The notes below the pieces were generated by a model. It had not been told where the DNA came from and searched no databases. It saw only the letters and a program-made list of their open reading frames with translations. Both the position numbers and the translations under genes were made by a program. From Gimesia aquarii (GTDB lineage Bacteria; Planctomycetota; Planctomycetia; Planctomycetales; Planctomycetaceae), in the NCBI RefSeq assembly GCF_007748195.1, contig NZ_CP037920.1, forward strand, positions 806,001 through 870,000: a stretch of 64,000 nucleotides of DNA, written 5' to 3'. Positions within the stretch are counted from its first letter, which is position 1; the number at the start of each line of letters is the position of its first letter. This document shows, piece after piece, positions 15,769 to 25,511 of this stretch.

Positions 15769-17125
15769 TCGAGCCATCCTCCATGTCGCTTAAGCTAAAT
15801 AGAGTCAACTGGGGAGAGGATGGTTCCTCTTCATGGGTTGCCGGATCAAACGGAATTGCAAATTCCGCAATGACCGTTGCTGGTTCAGGCTCGATCACCA
15901 CAAGCGTCTCTCCGAAAAGCGTCATCTCGATTCTCGAATGACCATTCGCAAGTGTTTGTCCCCAGAAGAGCACATGATTCAAAACCTGCGGATTGTGTTC
16001 CATCGCCTTTAGTCTTGTTGTGTATGGTCCGACCAATGCTGGGTTGCAAGGCTTCTTTCCGTCATCCGTAAAGAGATACTTTGGCGTGATCCGTAGAAAC
16101 CATTTTTCTCCGAACTGCTCAAAGCGAAACTCAGCGGCCAAGTGTCGCCAGAATGTAAATGTCCCGTATTCGTAGAATTGGACAACAGTTCGAGGCGGTG
16201 CGTCTCGCTTGGTTCGAGGACTCCTCCATGTTCGAGAAAAACTTTTGTCGGTATCGTCATCAGACTCACGTGGAAAATACGTTCGCTTAAAGTCCCGGTT
16301 GTAGGACAATCCGCACCGATAACAATGGCTTCCAAACAATTGGTTTACCATGTACACGAGATGATTCCGCAAGTCATAATCTTCCATCCAAGCAGAGAAC
16401 GGCATCTCGCCAATTGTCTCCACATCGCAAAATTCACGAAGCACGTTCTTTTCGTTGTGTAAATCAGACAACGTGTAGAGATGCTTTTCGTGGATACAGA
16501 AAGGTGGTTTGTAGCCTTCGATCTCTTCCCTGATTCGGATCGCTGATTTGCGGCGAGTCTTGGCATAAGTCAATGTCTTCGGCAGTCGCTTGACCGGGAG
16601 TAGATTTGAGTAGAGGCGCTCCTGTTGATCGAACGAAATCCGAGGTGGACTTACGGCAGCGTGTTCGCACACGTTATCCTTTGCGTTCGCTGTAAAGAGA
16701 TCCGTTGCTTTGTTAAAGACGACTTCGAGAGGTGTCTGCCAAACGTCGTCAGTCTCTCGGATATATGTTTTAATTTCCTTGAAGTATAGCGCATCGTCAT
16801 CAGGATGGTAGACGATAAAGAACACTGGGAATGTGCAGTGGTTCCAGTATTCAAGATCATCCATGCGAACGGGAGTTGCGAATGTTGGGCCGTGGTCTTT
16901 CTTAACGTAGCTTGTCCCCGACTTCGCCTGCACCTTAATGATGCCACCGCTGGTCTCGTAGCCATCACCGTCTACTTTCGGTGTTACGACTTCGATTTCG
17001 CCATCGATGCCAACGTCATCCTGCGAGATGACACGAAAAAGACAGTTCATCTCGTGTGTGATGTGAGAGATGCGATCCAACCCTCTGAGTTCCGTGAATT
17101 TAGAAACCGGAACAGTTTTCGCCAT
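15758..17125 (-). CDS. DUF4365 (DREN) nuclease-APAZ effector of SPARDA
   Basis: A 455-residue protein. The N-terminal 150 residues form a DUF4365 PD-(D/E)xK nuclease: VGIDGEIEVV (Asp 41, Glu 43), then IIKVQAKSG (Gln 66, Lys 68). The remainder is the APAZ-type region (ITHEMNC excluded; from about 170 on, RLYSNLLPVKRLPKTLTYA to the acidic C-terminus), the surrogate N/PAZ partner of short pAgos. In SPARDA this protein forms the effector with DNase and RNase activity after target recognition. The start is set at the ATG at 17125, with GGAG upstream; the longer frame covers the divergent promoter. It is the first gene of the minus-strand set and is divergent from the MerR-like regulator. Confidence 0.85.
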   Translation of the reverse strand: MAKTVPVSKFTELRGLDRISHITHEMNCLFRVISQDDVGIDGEIEVVTPKVDGDGYETSGGIIKVQAKSGTSYVKKDHGPTFATPVRMDDLEYWNHCTFPVFFIVYHPDDDALYFKEIKTYIRETDDVWQTPLEVVFNKATDLFTANAKDNVCEHAAVSPPRISFDQQERLYSNLLPVKRLPKTLTYAKTRRKSAIRIREEIEGYKPPFCIHEKHLYTLSDLHNEKNVLREFCDVETIGEMPFSAWMEDYDLRNHLVYMVNQLFGSHCYRCGLSYNRDFKRTYFPRESDDDTDKSFSRTWRSPRTKRDAPPRTVVQFYEYGTFTFWRHLAAEFRFEQFGEKWFLRITPKYLFTDDGKKPCNPALVGPYTTRLKAMEHNPQVLNHVLFWGQTLANGHSRIEMTLFGETLVVIEPEPATVIAEFAIPFDPATHEEEPSSPQLTLFSLSDMEDGSNEH

Positions 17126-17192
17126 CGTATTCGCCACTCCATCAAAGATTCCATTTTTTTGGGTCACACCTCGTTGGCAAGTATAACGCACT

Positions 17193-17209
17193 TTGGTAAG
17201 GTTTACCAA
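17193..17209. promoter_or_regulatory. Inverted-repeat operator between SPARDA and the BREX regulator
   Basis: A perfect repeat TTGGTAA-GGT-TTACCAA lies in the 112-base spacer between the divergent starts at 17125 and 17238. Its position suits binding by the adjacent MerR-like protein and control of both directions. Confidence 0.6.
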
Positions 17210-17237
17210 TGTAGTCGTTAGCAGGTTAAGGAATCGC

Positions 17238-17468
17238 ATGGTTTCGAGGAGACCAGCCGTGGAAAACTTACAGAACTTCCTTCGTATCTCGGAAGCCGCC
17301 GAATATCTCGGTGTCTCGCCGAATACACTGCGTAATTGGGAGAACGCAAAAAAGATTGCCGCTCACCGGCACCCGGTGAACGATTATCGCCTCTTTAAGC
17401 AAGAGGAACTAGATGCGTTGTTGAGCCAGTTGCAGGAACCTCGGAAGCCGTCGAAGAAGGCGAAGTGA
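17238..17468 (+). CDS. MerR-like / excisionase-type HTH regulator
   Basis: A 76-residue protein made almost only of a winged HTH of MerR type: LRISEAAEYLGVSPNTLRNWENAKKIAAHRHPVNDYRLFKQEELDALL, with the conserved R-x-Y-R/Y wing. No effector domain follows, only a basic tail. The ATG at 17238 has TAAGGA upstream; the longer frame to 17193 would run through the operator. Its stop overlaps a GTG start of pglW (GTGA), so it is the first gene of the BREX operon and probably an autoregulator that could also act on the divergent SPARDA operon. Confidence 0.8.
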   Translation: MVSRRPAVENLQNFLRISEAAEYLGVSPNTLRNWENAKKIAAHRHPVNDYRLFKQEELDALLSQLQEPRKPSKKAK

Positions 17469-20400
17469 ATCGGGGTGTTGTTGGTAAAGGGTCGAGAAAT
17501 CACATGGAATCACCACGTTGGAATATCATCACGTCATCCCAGTATGAATGGGAACGGCGTGCGCTTGATTTCATCCGGGAGGGTCTGCCTGATCATGACC
17601 CGTACCGGGCGTGGGCCAATTTCGAGTTCCATACAAACGATGGTGCGATCTACGAAGTCGATCTGCTGGTTCTGACCAAGCAGGGTTTTTTTCTGATCGA
17701 GATCAAAAGCTGGCCGGGGAGAGTTCGTGGTGATGCGGGAACTTGGACTCGTACGACCCCCGAAGGCCGAGTGATCTCCGAGGACAATCCGGTGTTGCTG
17801 ACCAATCGGAAAGCTAAAGCACTCTCGTCACTGTTGAAATCTCAGTCGGCGACCAAGAAGATCAGAGTGCCGTGGCTGGATGCGATTGTCTTCCTGTCAG
17901 CGGACGATCTCCACTGTGATCTCACTGGCCCGGCAGCAAATCGTGTTTTTCTGAAAGATCGTAAAGCGTCTGAATCCCAGAAAGAACGCAAAGGTATTCT
18001 GTCAGCTTTGATGCGTCGTGAAGGACAAGGAATTGACCCGGAGCTTCGTAGCACCATCGATGCTAAGGTCGCTCGTACTTTGGCGAAGGCGATTGATGAT
18101 TCAGGAATTCGGCCATCGCAAAAATCACGTCGAATCGGTGATTTCGTACTTGGTGAACTGATTGCCGATGGGCCGGGCTATCAGGATCGCATTGCTGAAC
18201 ATGTTACGGTAAAAAATGACTTCCGGCGAGTCCGTCTCTATACCGTAGCGGGAGCCGACACTGAAGAAGACCGACAGCGACGTAAACGAGCCGCCATCCG
18301 TGAGTACGAAATTATTCGGTCACTGAATCATCCGTATGTGCTTCCCGTGACGGATTACAAGGAACACGAACTCGGTCCCGCTCTGCTGTTCCGCTATGCT
18401 GATCCACACTCGATTCGCTTTGATCATTATCTCGCTACACAGTGTCACAAGTTAACGACATCGCAGCGGTTGAAGTTTCTGCGTGATATCGCCGATGTCG
18501 TGCGGTACGCCCACCGCAAGCGAGTCATCCACCGCTCGATGTCGCCATACAGCATCTTGGTGATGAAGGATGATGGCGCACGAACCGAGTCTGAAAAGCA
18601 GCTTCCGCCCGGCACCATGGCCGTTCGAGAATCGTCGGCCTTCGATGATCCCTCACAGCTTTACCTTCAGGTCTATAACTGGCAGGTCGGTGCGAGACTG
18701 CAAACAAGTGTCACACCTCAAGTGACTGAAGTTGAAGATCTGGTTGATTCGCAAGCCTTGGTCTATATGTCTCCCGAAGCGGTTGCCGATCCACGGCGAG
18801 TTTCCGAGGCGTCCGACATCTTCTCATTGGGAGCGATTGCATACCACCTATTCACCTTTCGCCCACCAGCGGGAAGTTTGAGCGAACTGACACACATCCT
18901 GCGTGACCGCAAAGGACTGAGCGTGTCATCGGTGATGGATGGTGCGGGGGCGAAGCTGGAGGAATTCATTCAGTGGAGCACACATCCCGATGCACTGACT
19001 CGTATCGGCAACGTCGAAGACTTCCTGTTGATGCTCGACGAAGTGGAAGACGAACTGACTGCGCCCGATCAGTCGGCCATTATTGCCCCGCTGTTGGCAA
19101 AACGTGGCGACCGGCTGGATCAGGATTTCATCGTCAAGAGTGTCTTGGGGCAAGGTGCCACAGCCCGAGCGTTGTTGGTCACGAAGGACGACGAAGAGTT
19201 TGTCCTGAAGGTGGCGTTGACCGAAGACGACAATCTACGGCTGCTGGCAGAAGGTGAAGCTCTGAAGAAGATTCAGAGCGAGTTCATTATCCAGATCTTC
19301 GACATCATTGAGATCGCAGGCAAAACAATCCTTGTGCTGCAAGTCGCAGGCGAGGAATCGCTGGCAAAGCATTTGCGGAAGTACGGTATTCCAACACTGG
19401 ACTTGCTCTCACGTTATGGCAGCAACCTGTTGTCCGCTGTCGAATCTCTGGAACGTCACGGTGTCGTTCATCGAGACATCAAGCCAGACAACATCGGCAT
19501 ATTCAAGAACAACCGCAGCGAAAACCAGTTAATGCTGTACGATTTTTCGTTGACCAGCGCACCATTGGACAATCTGCGAATCGGGACAACAGGTTACACC
19601 GATCCGTTTCTGAAAACTCGCAAGTCGGGCAAATGGGACTTGGCGGCGGAACGATATTCGGCAGGCATCACGCTGTACGAAATGACGCTTGGGCATGATC
19701 TACTGCCGAAGTGGGGCGAGGAAGATGTTGCCAACCCGGCAGACACAAAAGACGAACTCGTCTTGGATGTTGAGAAGTTCAAACCGAGTGTTCGTGAAGG
19801 ACTGACGAAGTTCTTCACCAAAGCTCTGGATCGAGATCCCGACAAGCGATTCGACAACGCCAAGGAGATGCGGTTTGCTTGGGAAAAGGTATTCATGGAG
19901 GCCGATGACCAAACTGTTATCACTTCCAACGGCGAAAAAGTCACGACCACAATTCTGCTGGATGAAGCGGAACTCGATACGCTGGTTGCCGCACTCGATC
20001 TGTCGGCTCGTGCTAGGGACGCTTTGGACAGTCTGGATATCACGACCGTCAAAGATCTTCTGCTGTGCTCAATTCATGAGATTCGGTTGATGCGTGGCGT
20101 CGGTGATCAGTACCGACGAGAGATCATGGGCTTCATTACGGAACTGCGAGAGAAGTTCCCCGATGTCACCGCCAAGAAGACATCTACGACCGAAGACGAT
20201 CAGAACCCCAGCCTTGAAAGGTTGCACAATCGAGTCGTGGGAACTCGCAATGCGAAGAAAGAAACCGAGTGGAGAGTTCGTTCTGGCCTGCTGAACCTAC
20301 TGGCCGATGATGACACTCCGGTCGATGCTTGGCCTAGCCAGTCGGATGTGGCTGACGCATTGAACGAGACTCGTGCCAAGGTCGGTCAGGCTTTGGCGGC

Positions 20401-21817
20401 GGATCAAAAGCGGTGGGGCAAGGATTCTTTCCTGACGGCATTTCGTCACGAATTGTTCGAGCAGATTCAGCGGTTGGGAGGCGTCGTCACCACGGGCGAG
20501 CTTGTGGATTTGACGATTCTGCTACGGCCTGCTGTCGAGACTATCGACACCATCAAACAACAACGACTGGCATCGGCGATTGCTCGTGCGGCGGTGGAGA
20601 CTGAAGGCTCGTTGTCGGAACCTCGTTTTGAGATTCGACGATTGTCAGGCAAAACAGTGGTGGCCTGCACCGATGACTTGGCACTTTACTCTGAAAAGCT
20701 GGGTGAGGTTGCCGACCGAATTGCCAAAGCCGATCCATTACTACCTCGGTTGCGAGTGTTTCAAGAGTTATATGACGTAACGCAGCCACCACCTATTCCG
20801 GGTTGTCAGCCATTCAGCAACGAACGGCTGATCAAGCTGGCGGCGGCGATGAGCAGCCAAGCGGCGGTGTCTTCACGTCAGGAACTTTATCCTCACAACA
20901 TGGAATCGCTGCGATCCCTCAAGCTGGGTATCGGGGCGCTCAGTGGCTTGGGGCTGGGAGAGAAGAACGAAGGCTTCACAATCTGGCAGGTTCACAATCG
21001 AGTCAGCAGTCGTTACCCGGAAGCGATGACGTTGCCGACTGATCCGAAAGAACTGGAGTTGATGCTTCGAAAAGTTGGCATTGATGTGCGATGGGAATCC
21101 GACTCTGAAGTATTCCGTCGCCGAGAAGCCAAGATTCTGGTCACGTCTGGTTCCTCGATTGGCAGTAGGCGAGACACAGCCACGTCCACTCGCCATGTCG
21201 ATTCAACATCACCGGAAACGGTGGAAGCACGCCAAACAGAAGATCGGCTGCAACATGCCTATCGTGATGGCGGCTTCTTGGTATTGACGGTAAAGCCCAG
21301 TTACCTGCGCCCTTGTGAACACAATTTGGTGCATCGGTTTCCTGAACTGGAGCGTGTCTCGTTTGACGATCTGCTGTTCGAACAGTTGCGAGCCAAGTCC
21401 AAGGAATACGAATTCCCGTGGAGCGACTTGTACGAAGCCGATTCCGAAGGCACCAACACCGATGATTGGGCTAATCTGCTGCATTTGATGAGCGAAGTCG
21501 GTCCGAATATTGAGACTGAGTTAATGAATAGCGAGCGGCCTCTGCTGTTGGTTCATCCCGGCCTGATCGCTCGCTACCAGATGATGTCGGTGTTGCAAAC
21601 GCTGCGAGACCGAGTGGGTCACGATGCCAAATGCCCCACGGTTTGGGTGTTGATCGCAACGGACAGCCAGAACGAGATGCCGTACTTAGATGGCGTGCAG
21701 ATTCCGTTGATCAGCAAAGGTCAGCGAGCCGCCGTGTCGGAATACTGGATCGACAATCTACATCGAGGCCGCACCAAAGAAATAACCGCCGAGAAGACAA
21801 CAGGAAGTGGTTCGTAA
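17465..21817 (+). CDS. pglW: BREX type 2 Ser/Thr kinase PglW (NERD plus two kinase domains)
   Basis: A 1450-residue protein. Its order is a NERD-type nuclease-related domain (about 25-150: FEFHTNDGAIYEVDLLVL, FLIEIKSW), a first kinase-like domain whose HRD is changed to HRS (about 355), and a second kinase domain with a Gly-rich loop LGQGATAR (about 560), VHRDIKPDN (about 668) and DFS in place of DFG (about 692). A long helical C-terminus follows. Family knowledge: PglW is the kinase of the phage-growth-limitation/BREX-2 system and probably signals phage entry or controls the other Pgl proteins. A GTG at 17465 overlaps the regulator stop; an ATG at 17504 is an alternative start closer to the family N-terminus. 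Confidence 0.9.
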   Translation: MNRGVVGKGSRNHMESPRWNIITSSQYEWERRALDFIREGLPDHDPYRAWANFEFHTNDGAIYEVDLLVLTKQGFFLIEIKSWPGRVRGDAGTWTRTTPEGRVISEDNPVLLTNRKAKALSSLLKSQSATKKIRVPWLDAIVFLSADDLHCDLTGPAANRVFLKDRKASESQKERKGILSALMRREGQGIDPELRSTIDAKVARTLAKAIDDSGIRPSQKSRRIGDFVLGELIADGPGYQDRIAEHVTVKNDFRRVRLYTVAGADTEEDRQRRKRAAIREYEIIRSLNHPYVLPVTDYKEHELGPALLFRYADPHSIRFDHYLATQCHKLTTSQRLKFLRDIADVVRYAHRKRVIHRSMSPYSILVMKDDGARTESEKQLPPGTMAVRESSAFDDPSQLYLQVYNWQVGARLQTSVTPQVTEVEDLVDSQALVYMSPEAVADPRRVSEASDIFSLGAIAYHLFTFRPPAGSLSELTHILRDRKGLSVSSVMDGAGAKLEEFIQWSTHPDALTRIGNVEDFLLMLDEVEDELTAPDQSAIIAPLLAKRGDRLDQDFIVKSVLGQGATARALLVTKDDEEFVLKVALTEDDNLRLLAEGEALKKIQSEFIIQIFDIIEIAGKTILVLQVAGEESLAKHLRKYGIPTLDLLSRYGSNLLSAVESLERHGVVHRDIKPDNIGIFKNNRSENQLMLYDFSLTSAPLDNLRIGTTGYTDPFLKTRKSGKWDLAAERYSAGITLYEMTLGHDLLPKWGEEDVANPADTKDELVLDVEKFKPSVREGLTKFFTKALDRDPDKRFDNAKEMRFAWEKVFMEADDQTVITSNGEKVTTTILLDEAELDTLVAALDLSARARDALDSLDITTVKDLLLCSIHEIRLMRGVGDQYRREIMGFITELREKFPDVTAKKTSTTEDDQNPSLERLHNRVVGTRNAKKETEWRVRSGLLNLLADDDTPVDAWPSQSDVADALNETRAKVGQALAADQKRWGKDSFLTAFRHELFEQIQRLGGVVTTGELVDLTILLRPAVETIDTIKQQRLASAIARAAVETEGSLSEPRFEIRRLSGKTVVACTDDLALYSEKLGEVADRIAKADPLLPRLRVFQELYDVTQPPPIPGCQPFSNERLIKLAAAMSSQAAVSSRQELYPHNMESLRSLKLGIGALSGLGLGEKNEGFTIWQVHNRVSSRYPEAMTLPTDPKELELMLRKVGIDVRWESDSEVFRRREAKILVTSGSSIGSRRDTATSTRHVDSTSPETVEARQTEDRLQHAYRDGGFLVLTVKPSYLRPCEHNLVHRFPELERVSFDDLLFEQLRAKSKEYEFPWSDLYEADSEGTNTDDWANLLHLMSEVGPNIETELMNSERPLLLVHPGLIARYQMMSVLQTLRDRVGHDAKCPTVWVLIATDSQNEMPYLDGVQIPLISKGQRAAVSEYWIDNLHRGRTKEITAEKTTGSGS

Positions 21818-21819
21818 AA

Positions 21820-24800
21820 ATGGTAAATATCAAGACGTTACTTCCTGAGTTAAAAAAGCTGGTCACGGGATTGTCCGAAGACCTGTTGGCTCGTAGTACG
21901 TCCAGTGCCGAAATTGATGCGGGTTTGCGGGAAGCCTACACGCAGATTGAAAAAGGTGGACGCACGGCAGATGTGTTTGAAGTCTGGCGGGAGGATTATC
22001 TCGATCAGGTTGCAGTGGCGTGGGTGCTGGGCTGCGTGTTCGTGCGGTTCATGGAAGACAATCATCTGATCGACGAGTGCTGGCTGGCCGGAGAAGGCGA
22101 CCGCCGCAAACAGGCGGAGGACACGCACGAGCTTTACTTCCGTGAACATCCTCGTGAGTCAGATCGTGAATACTTCGAGTATGTCTTCCACGAAGTCGGC
22201 AAGATCCCAGCTTGCCATGATTTATTCGCTGAAGGGAAAACGCCATTGTGGGCGGTTGGGCCAAGCGGTGATGCGGCGATGAAGTTGCTTGCTTTTTGGC
22301 GAGAGATCGACACCGATAGCGGCCATCTAAAACGAACTTTCGGTGTTGAGGCTGGTGACACTCGCTTCTTGGGTGACTTGTACCAAGATCTATCCGAGCG
22401 TGCCCGAAAGAAGTACGCCCTGCTTCAAACGCCAGTCTTCGTGGAAGAGTTTATTCTGGATCGCACTCTGAGTCCGGCCATTGATGAGTTCGGTCTCGAT
22501 GAAGTTCGAATGATTGATCCAACTTGTGGTTCGGGTCACTTTTTACTAGGTGGGTTTTTCCGTTTGTTCGACTTGTGGAACAAACGGGAAGACAACGACA
22601 TCGTGGCGGCACAGAAAGCCTTCGACGGTGTATGGGGCGTGGATATTAACCCGTTCGCCGTGGCAATTGCCCGCTTTCGATTGATTGTCGCAGCACTTCG
22701 AGCATGCGCCATCAACAGCTTGAAAAAAGCCCCCGCATGGAACATTCACTTGGCGACGGGGGACAGCCTGTTGTTCGGGAGTCGATGGGACCGAGACGGA
22801 AAGAAGAAAGGAGAGCAGCAGTTCTTTGCCACAGATGAAGAAAGTTGGGCACCAGAGATTTACGCTTGCGAGGACAAGAATGCGATCTCCGAAATACTTG
22901 GTCAGCAGTATCACGCCGTCGTGGGAAATCCTCCTTACATCATTGTTCGAGATCGGAGTCTTAACGAGGCATATCGAGCCCGATATTCTTCATGTCATCA
23001 AAAGTATTCACTTTCTGTACCATTCGCTGAGCGTTTCTTTGACCTAGCAATTCATGCCAGCAATGGTCGTTCGGGATTTGTTGGGCAAATTACGGCGAAT
23101 TCGTTCATGAAGCGAGAGTTTGGCAAGAAGCTTGTAGAGGAGTTCTTTCGGCTGGTGGAACTTACGCACGTTGTTGATGCTTCTGGAGCCTATATACCGG
23201 GGCACGGAACGCCGACTGTGCTTTTGTTTGGTCGCAACAGGAACCCCAAGACCGAATCGGTACGAGCAGTTCTGGGCATCAATGGTGAGCCCCATGCACC
23301 TAGCGATCCCGCCCAAGGCCTTGTGTGGCAGTCGATTCTGAAAAATATAGATGTATGCAATGCCGAGGACGCCTACATATCCACGGCTGACGTCCCTCGC
23401 ACAATCTTTACCAAGCACCCTTGGAGCATCAGTGGTGGTGGTGTCAGCGTTCTGATGGACTCTCTAAACGCCAAGGCCGCAAAGGTTCTTACGGACGTCG
23501 CATCTAGCATCGGAATTACATGTTTCACCTTGGAAGATGATGTTTTTATTATCCCGGAATCTGTAGTTCGCCGCAGCACAATTGAATCGTCGCTTACACG
23601 ACAGATGATTGTTGGAGACTGCATACGGGACTGGAGTGAAGCCGACTCCGACCCAACACTGTTCCCTTACGATTTAGAATTCGCAGCCGTCAAGGAAGAC
23701 TATTCAACAGGGATTTTCCGTTTTCTTTGGCCCTATCGCACCAATCTTTCGAACAGCAAGATGTTCGGCGGAATGACGAAAGTTGAATCTGGGCTGAATT
23801 GGTTCGAGTTTGGCAGGCTTACGCATTCGAAACTGAAATCTCCCTTATCAATAGTGTTCGCTTTCGTTGCTACTCACAATCATTTCGTGCTTGATCGAGG
23901 GGGCCATGTGTTCAACAGATCGGCACCTATTATCAAAATGCTGGACGGCACCACCGAGGATGATCATCTCAGATTGTTGGGTGCTCTAAATACTTCGGTC
24001 GCCTGTTTTTGGATGAAGCAGGTCTTTCATAACAAGGGAGACTCAACTGACCAGCACGGGGCCCGAACGACGGGCGTGCCTGAATTCAATACCTACGAAT
24101 TCACCGCTACAGGGCTTCACAAGTTTCCGATACCTGAAGGCACGGGTGTTGAGCCAGCAAGAACTCTTGATGTACTCGCAAGAGAATACCTTGCCAACTT
24201 GCCCGCACGGGGCATAGCAATGGAGGTACCTAGTCAGGAATTGCTGATTCGATTGAAGGAGCATGCGAAGTCGATACGGTGTCGAATGATTGCATTGCAG
24301 GAGGAACTCGATTGGCAGGCATATCGTCTCTACGGACTGATCAATGAAGAGGTCTGTTACGGAGGCGATGATCTTCCGCCGATAGAATGTGGAGAACGAG
24401 CCTTCGAAATTGTTCTTGGTGGAATGATTGCGAGGGGTGAGTCCAATAGCACTTGGTTTGCACGGCACGGTCGATCACCGATTGTTGAAATTCCGGCACA
24501 TTGGCCGGAAGACTACAAGTCGATAGTTAGACGCCGCATTCATCTCATCGAAACTAAGAAAGAGATCGGCCTTCTTGAAGATGGGATGTACAAACGACGT
24601 TGGGCTCTTGAGAATTGGACGGCGCAGCAGCAAGATGCGCTCCGCAATTGGATGCTCGAACGTCTTGAAGGACGACATTACTGGCCGGACCTGCAAATGC
24701 AAGAATCCCGGCTGCAATCGATTGCCAAATTAGCAGATAAGGCGAGCGTCGATCAGGACTTTATGCAAGTCGCTGTCACCTACAGAGGGCGGGAAGACTT

Positions 24801-25446
24801 CGACTTGGCTGAACTAGTCGCCGAATTGGTCGAGTCTGAGTCAGTCCCATTTCTATCATCCCTCCGATACAAGCCTGCTGGGCTTCGCAAGCGAGAAGTC
24901 TGGGAGAAGACGTGGGAACTCCAACGCAAGGAAGATGCTGGTGAAGATGTAGGCGATATCAAGGTGCCGCCCAAGTATACAACCGCTGACTTTCAAAAGT
25001 CTGATTATTGGCGGTTACGAGGCAAGCTGGACGTTTCAAAAGAGCGCTGGATCAGCTTCCCCCACTGCGAAACCGAGAGCGATCCATCTTTGGTTGTCGG
25101 CTGGGCAGGCTGGAACCATCTACAACAAGGAACTGCTATCGTTGTGTACTATGACGCCCGCAAGAACGAAGGCTGGTCAGCGGAACGCCTGACTCCACTG
25201 CTCGCCGGTCTCGATGAACTGCTGCCATGGATTCACCAATGGCATCCCGAGATTGACCCCGAATACAACGAGACGGCAGGGGCCTCGTTTCAGACATTGC
25301 TGGAATCCGAAGCTCAAGAACTCGGACTCACGCTGGAGCAGATCCGCAACTGGATACCGCCAGCCAAGAAGAAAGCCACAAAGAAGAAGACTGCCAAAAA
25401 AACACGCAAGAAAGCCAAAAGTGCTGAAGCGACAGAAGGCGAATGA
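21820..25446 (+). CDS. pglX: BREX type 2 adenine-specific DNA methyltransferase PglX
   Basis: A 1208-residue N6-adenine methyltransferase. It has the AdoMet motif DPTCGSGHFLLG (about 233-244) and the catalytic NPPY in VVGNPPYIIV (about 369), followed by a long target-recognition and C-terminal region and a Lys-rich tail (about 1181-1205). PglX methylates the non-palindromic BREX site on host DNA; in BREX-2 it also takes part in restricting phage and can be toxic without PglZ. The ATG at 21820 lies two bases after the pglW stop, with AGGAAG upstream; the longer open frame inside pglW is not the start. A 65-base gap separates it from pglY, the largest gap in the operon. Confidence 0.93.
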   Translation: MVNIKTLLPELKKLVTGLSEDLLARSTSSAEIDAGLREAYTQIEKGGRTADVFEVWREDYLDQVAVAWVLGCVFVRFMEDNHLIDECWLAGEGDRRKQAEDTHELYFREHPRESDREYFEYVFHEVGKIPACHDLFAEGKTPLWAVGPSGDAAMKLLAFWREIDTDSGHLKRTFGVEAGDTRFLGDLYQDLSERARKKYALLQTPVFVEEFILDRTLSPAIDEFGLDEVRMIDPTCGSGHFLLGGFFRLFDLWNKREDNDIVAAQKAFDGVWGVDINPFAVAIARFRLIVAALRACAINSLKKAPAWNIHLATGDSLLFGSRWDRDGKKKGEQQFFATDEESWAPEIYACEDKNAISEILGQQYHAVVGNPPYIIVRDRSLNEAYRARYSSCHQKYSLSVPFAERFFDLAIHASNGRSGFVGQITANSFMKREFGKKLVEEFFRLVELTHVVDASGAYIPGHGTPTVLLFGRNRNPKTESVRAVLGINGEPHAPSDPAQGLVWQSILKNIDVCNAEDAYISTADVPRTIFTKHPWSISGGGVSVLMDSLNAKAAKVLTDVASSIGITCFTLEDDVFIIPESVVRRSTIESSLTRQMIVGDCIRDWSEADSDPTLFPYDLEFAAVKEDYSTGIFRFLWPYRTNLSNSKMFGGMTKVESGLNWFEFGRLTHSKLKSPLSIVFAFVATHNHFVLDRGGHVFNRSAPIIKMLDGTTEDDHLRLLGALNTSVACFWMKQVFHNKGDSTDQHGARTTGVPEFNTYEFTATGLHKFPIPEGTGVEPARTLDVLAREYLANLPARGIAMEVPSQELLIRLKEHAKSIRCRMIALQEELDWQAYRLYGLINEEVCYGGDDLPPIECGERAFEIVLGGMIARGESNSTWFARHGRSPIVEIPAHWPEDYKSIVRRRIHLIETKKEIGLLEDGMYKRRWALENWTAQQQDALRNWMLERLEGRHYWPDLQMQESRLQSIAKLADKASVDQDFMQVAVTYRGREDFDLAELVAELVESESVPFLSSLRYKPAGLRKREVWEKTWELQRKEDAGEDVGDIKVPPKYTTADFQKSDYWRLRGKLDVSKERWISFPHCETESDPSLVVGWAGWNHLQQGTAIVVYYDARKNEGWSAERLTPLLAGLDELLPWIHQWHPEIDPEYNETAGASFQTLLESEAQELGLTLEQIRNWIPPAKKKATKKKTAKKTRKKAKSAEATEGE

Positions 25447-25511
25447 TCGCCGCTGAATTTGCCAAAGCCGAAAGCGAACACTGACAACCGAAAACAGAAG
25501 ACTTACTAACT

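Noticed and set aside
17193-17237. Longer N-terminus of the MerR-like regulator
   Set aside because: It would include the inverted-repeat operator and has no ribosome site; the ATG at 17238 does.
21631-21819. N-terminal extension of PglX inside pglW
   Set aside because: The residues are basic and unlike the family. The ATG at 21820 has a good ribosome site just after the pglW stop.
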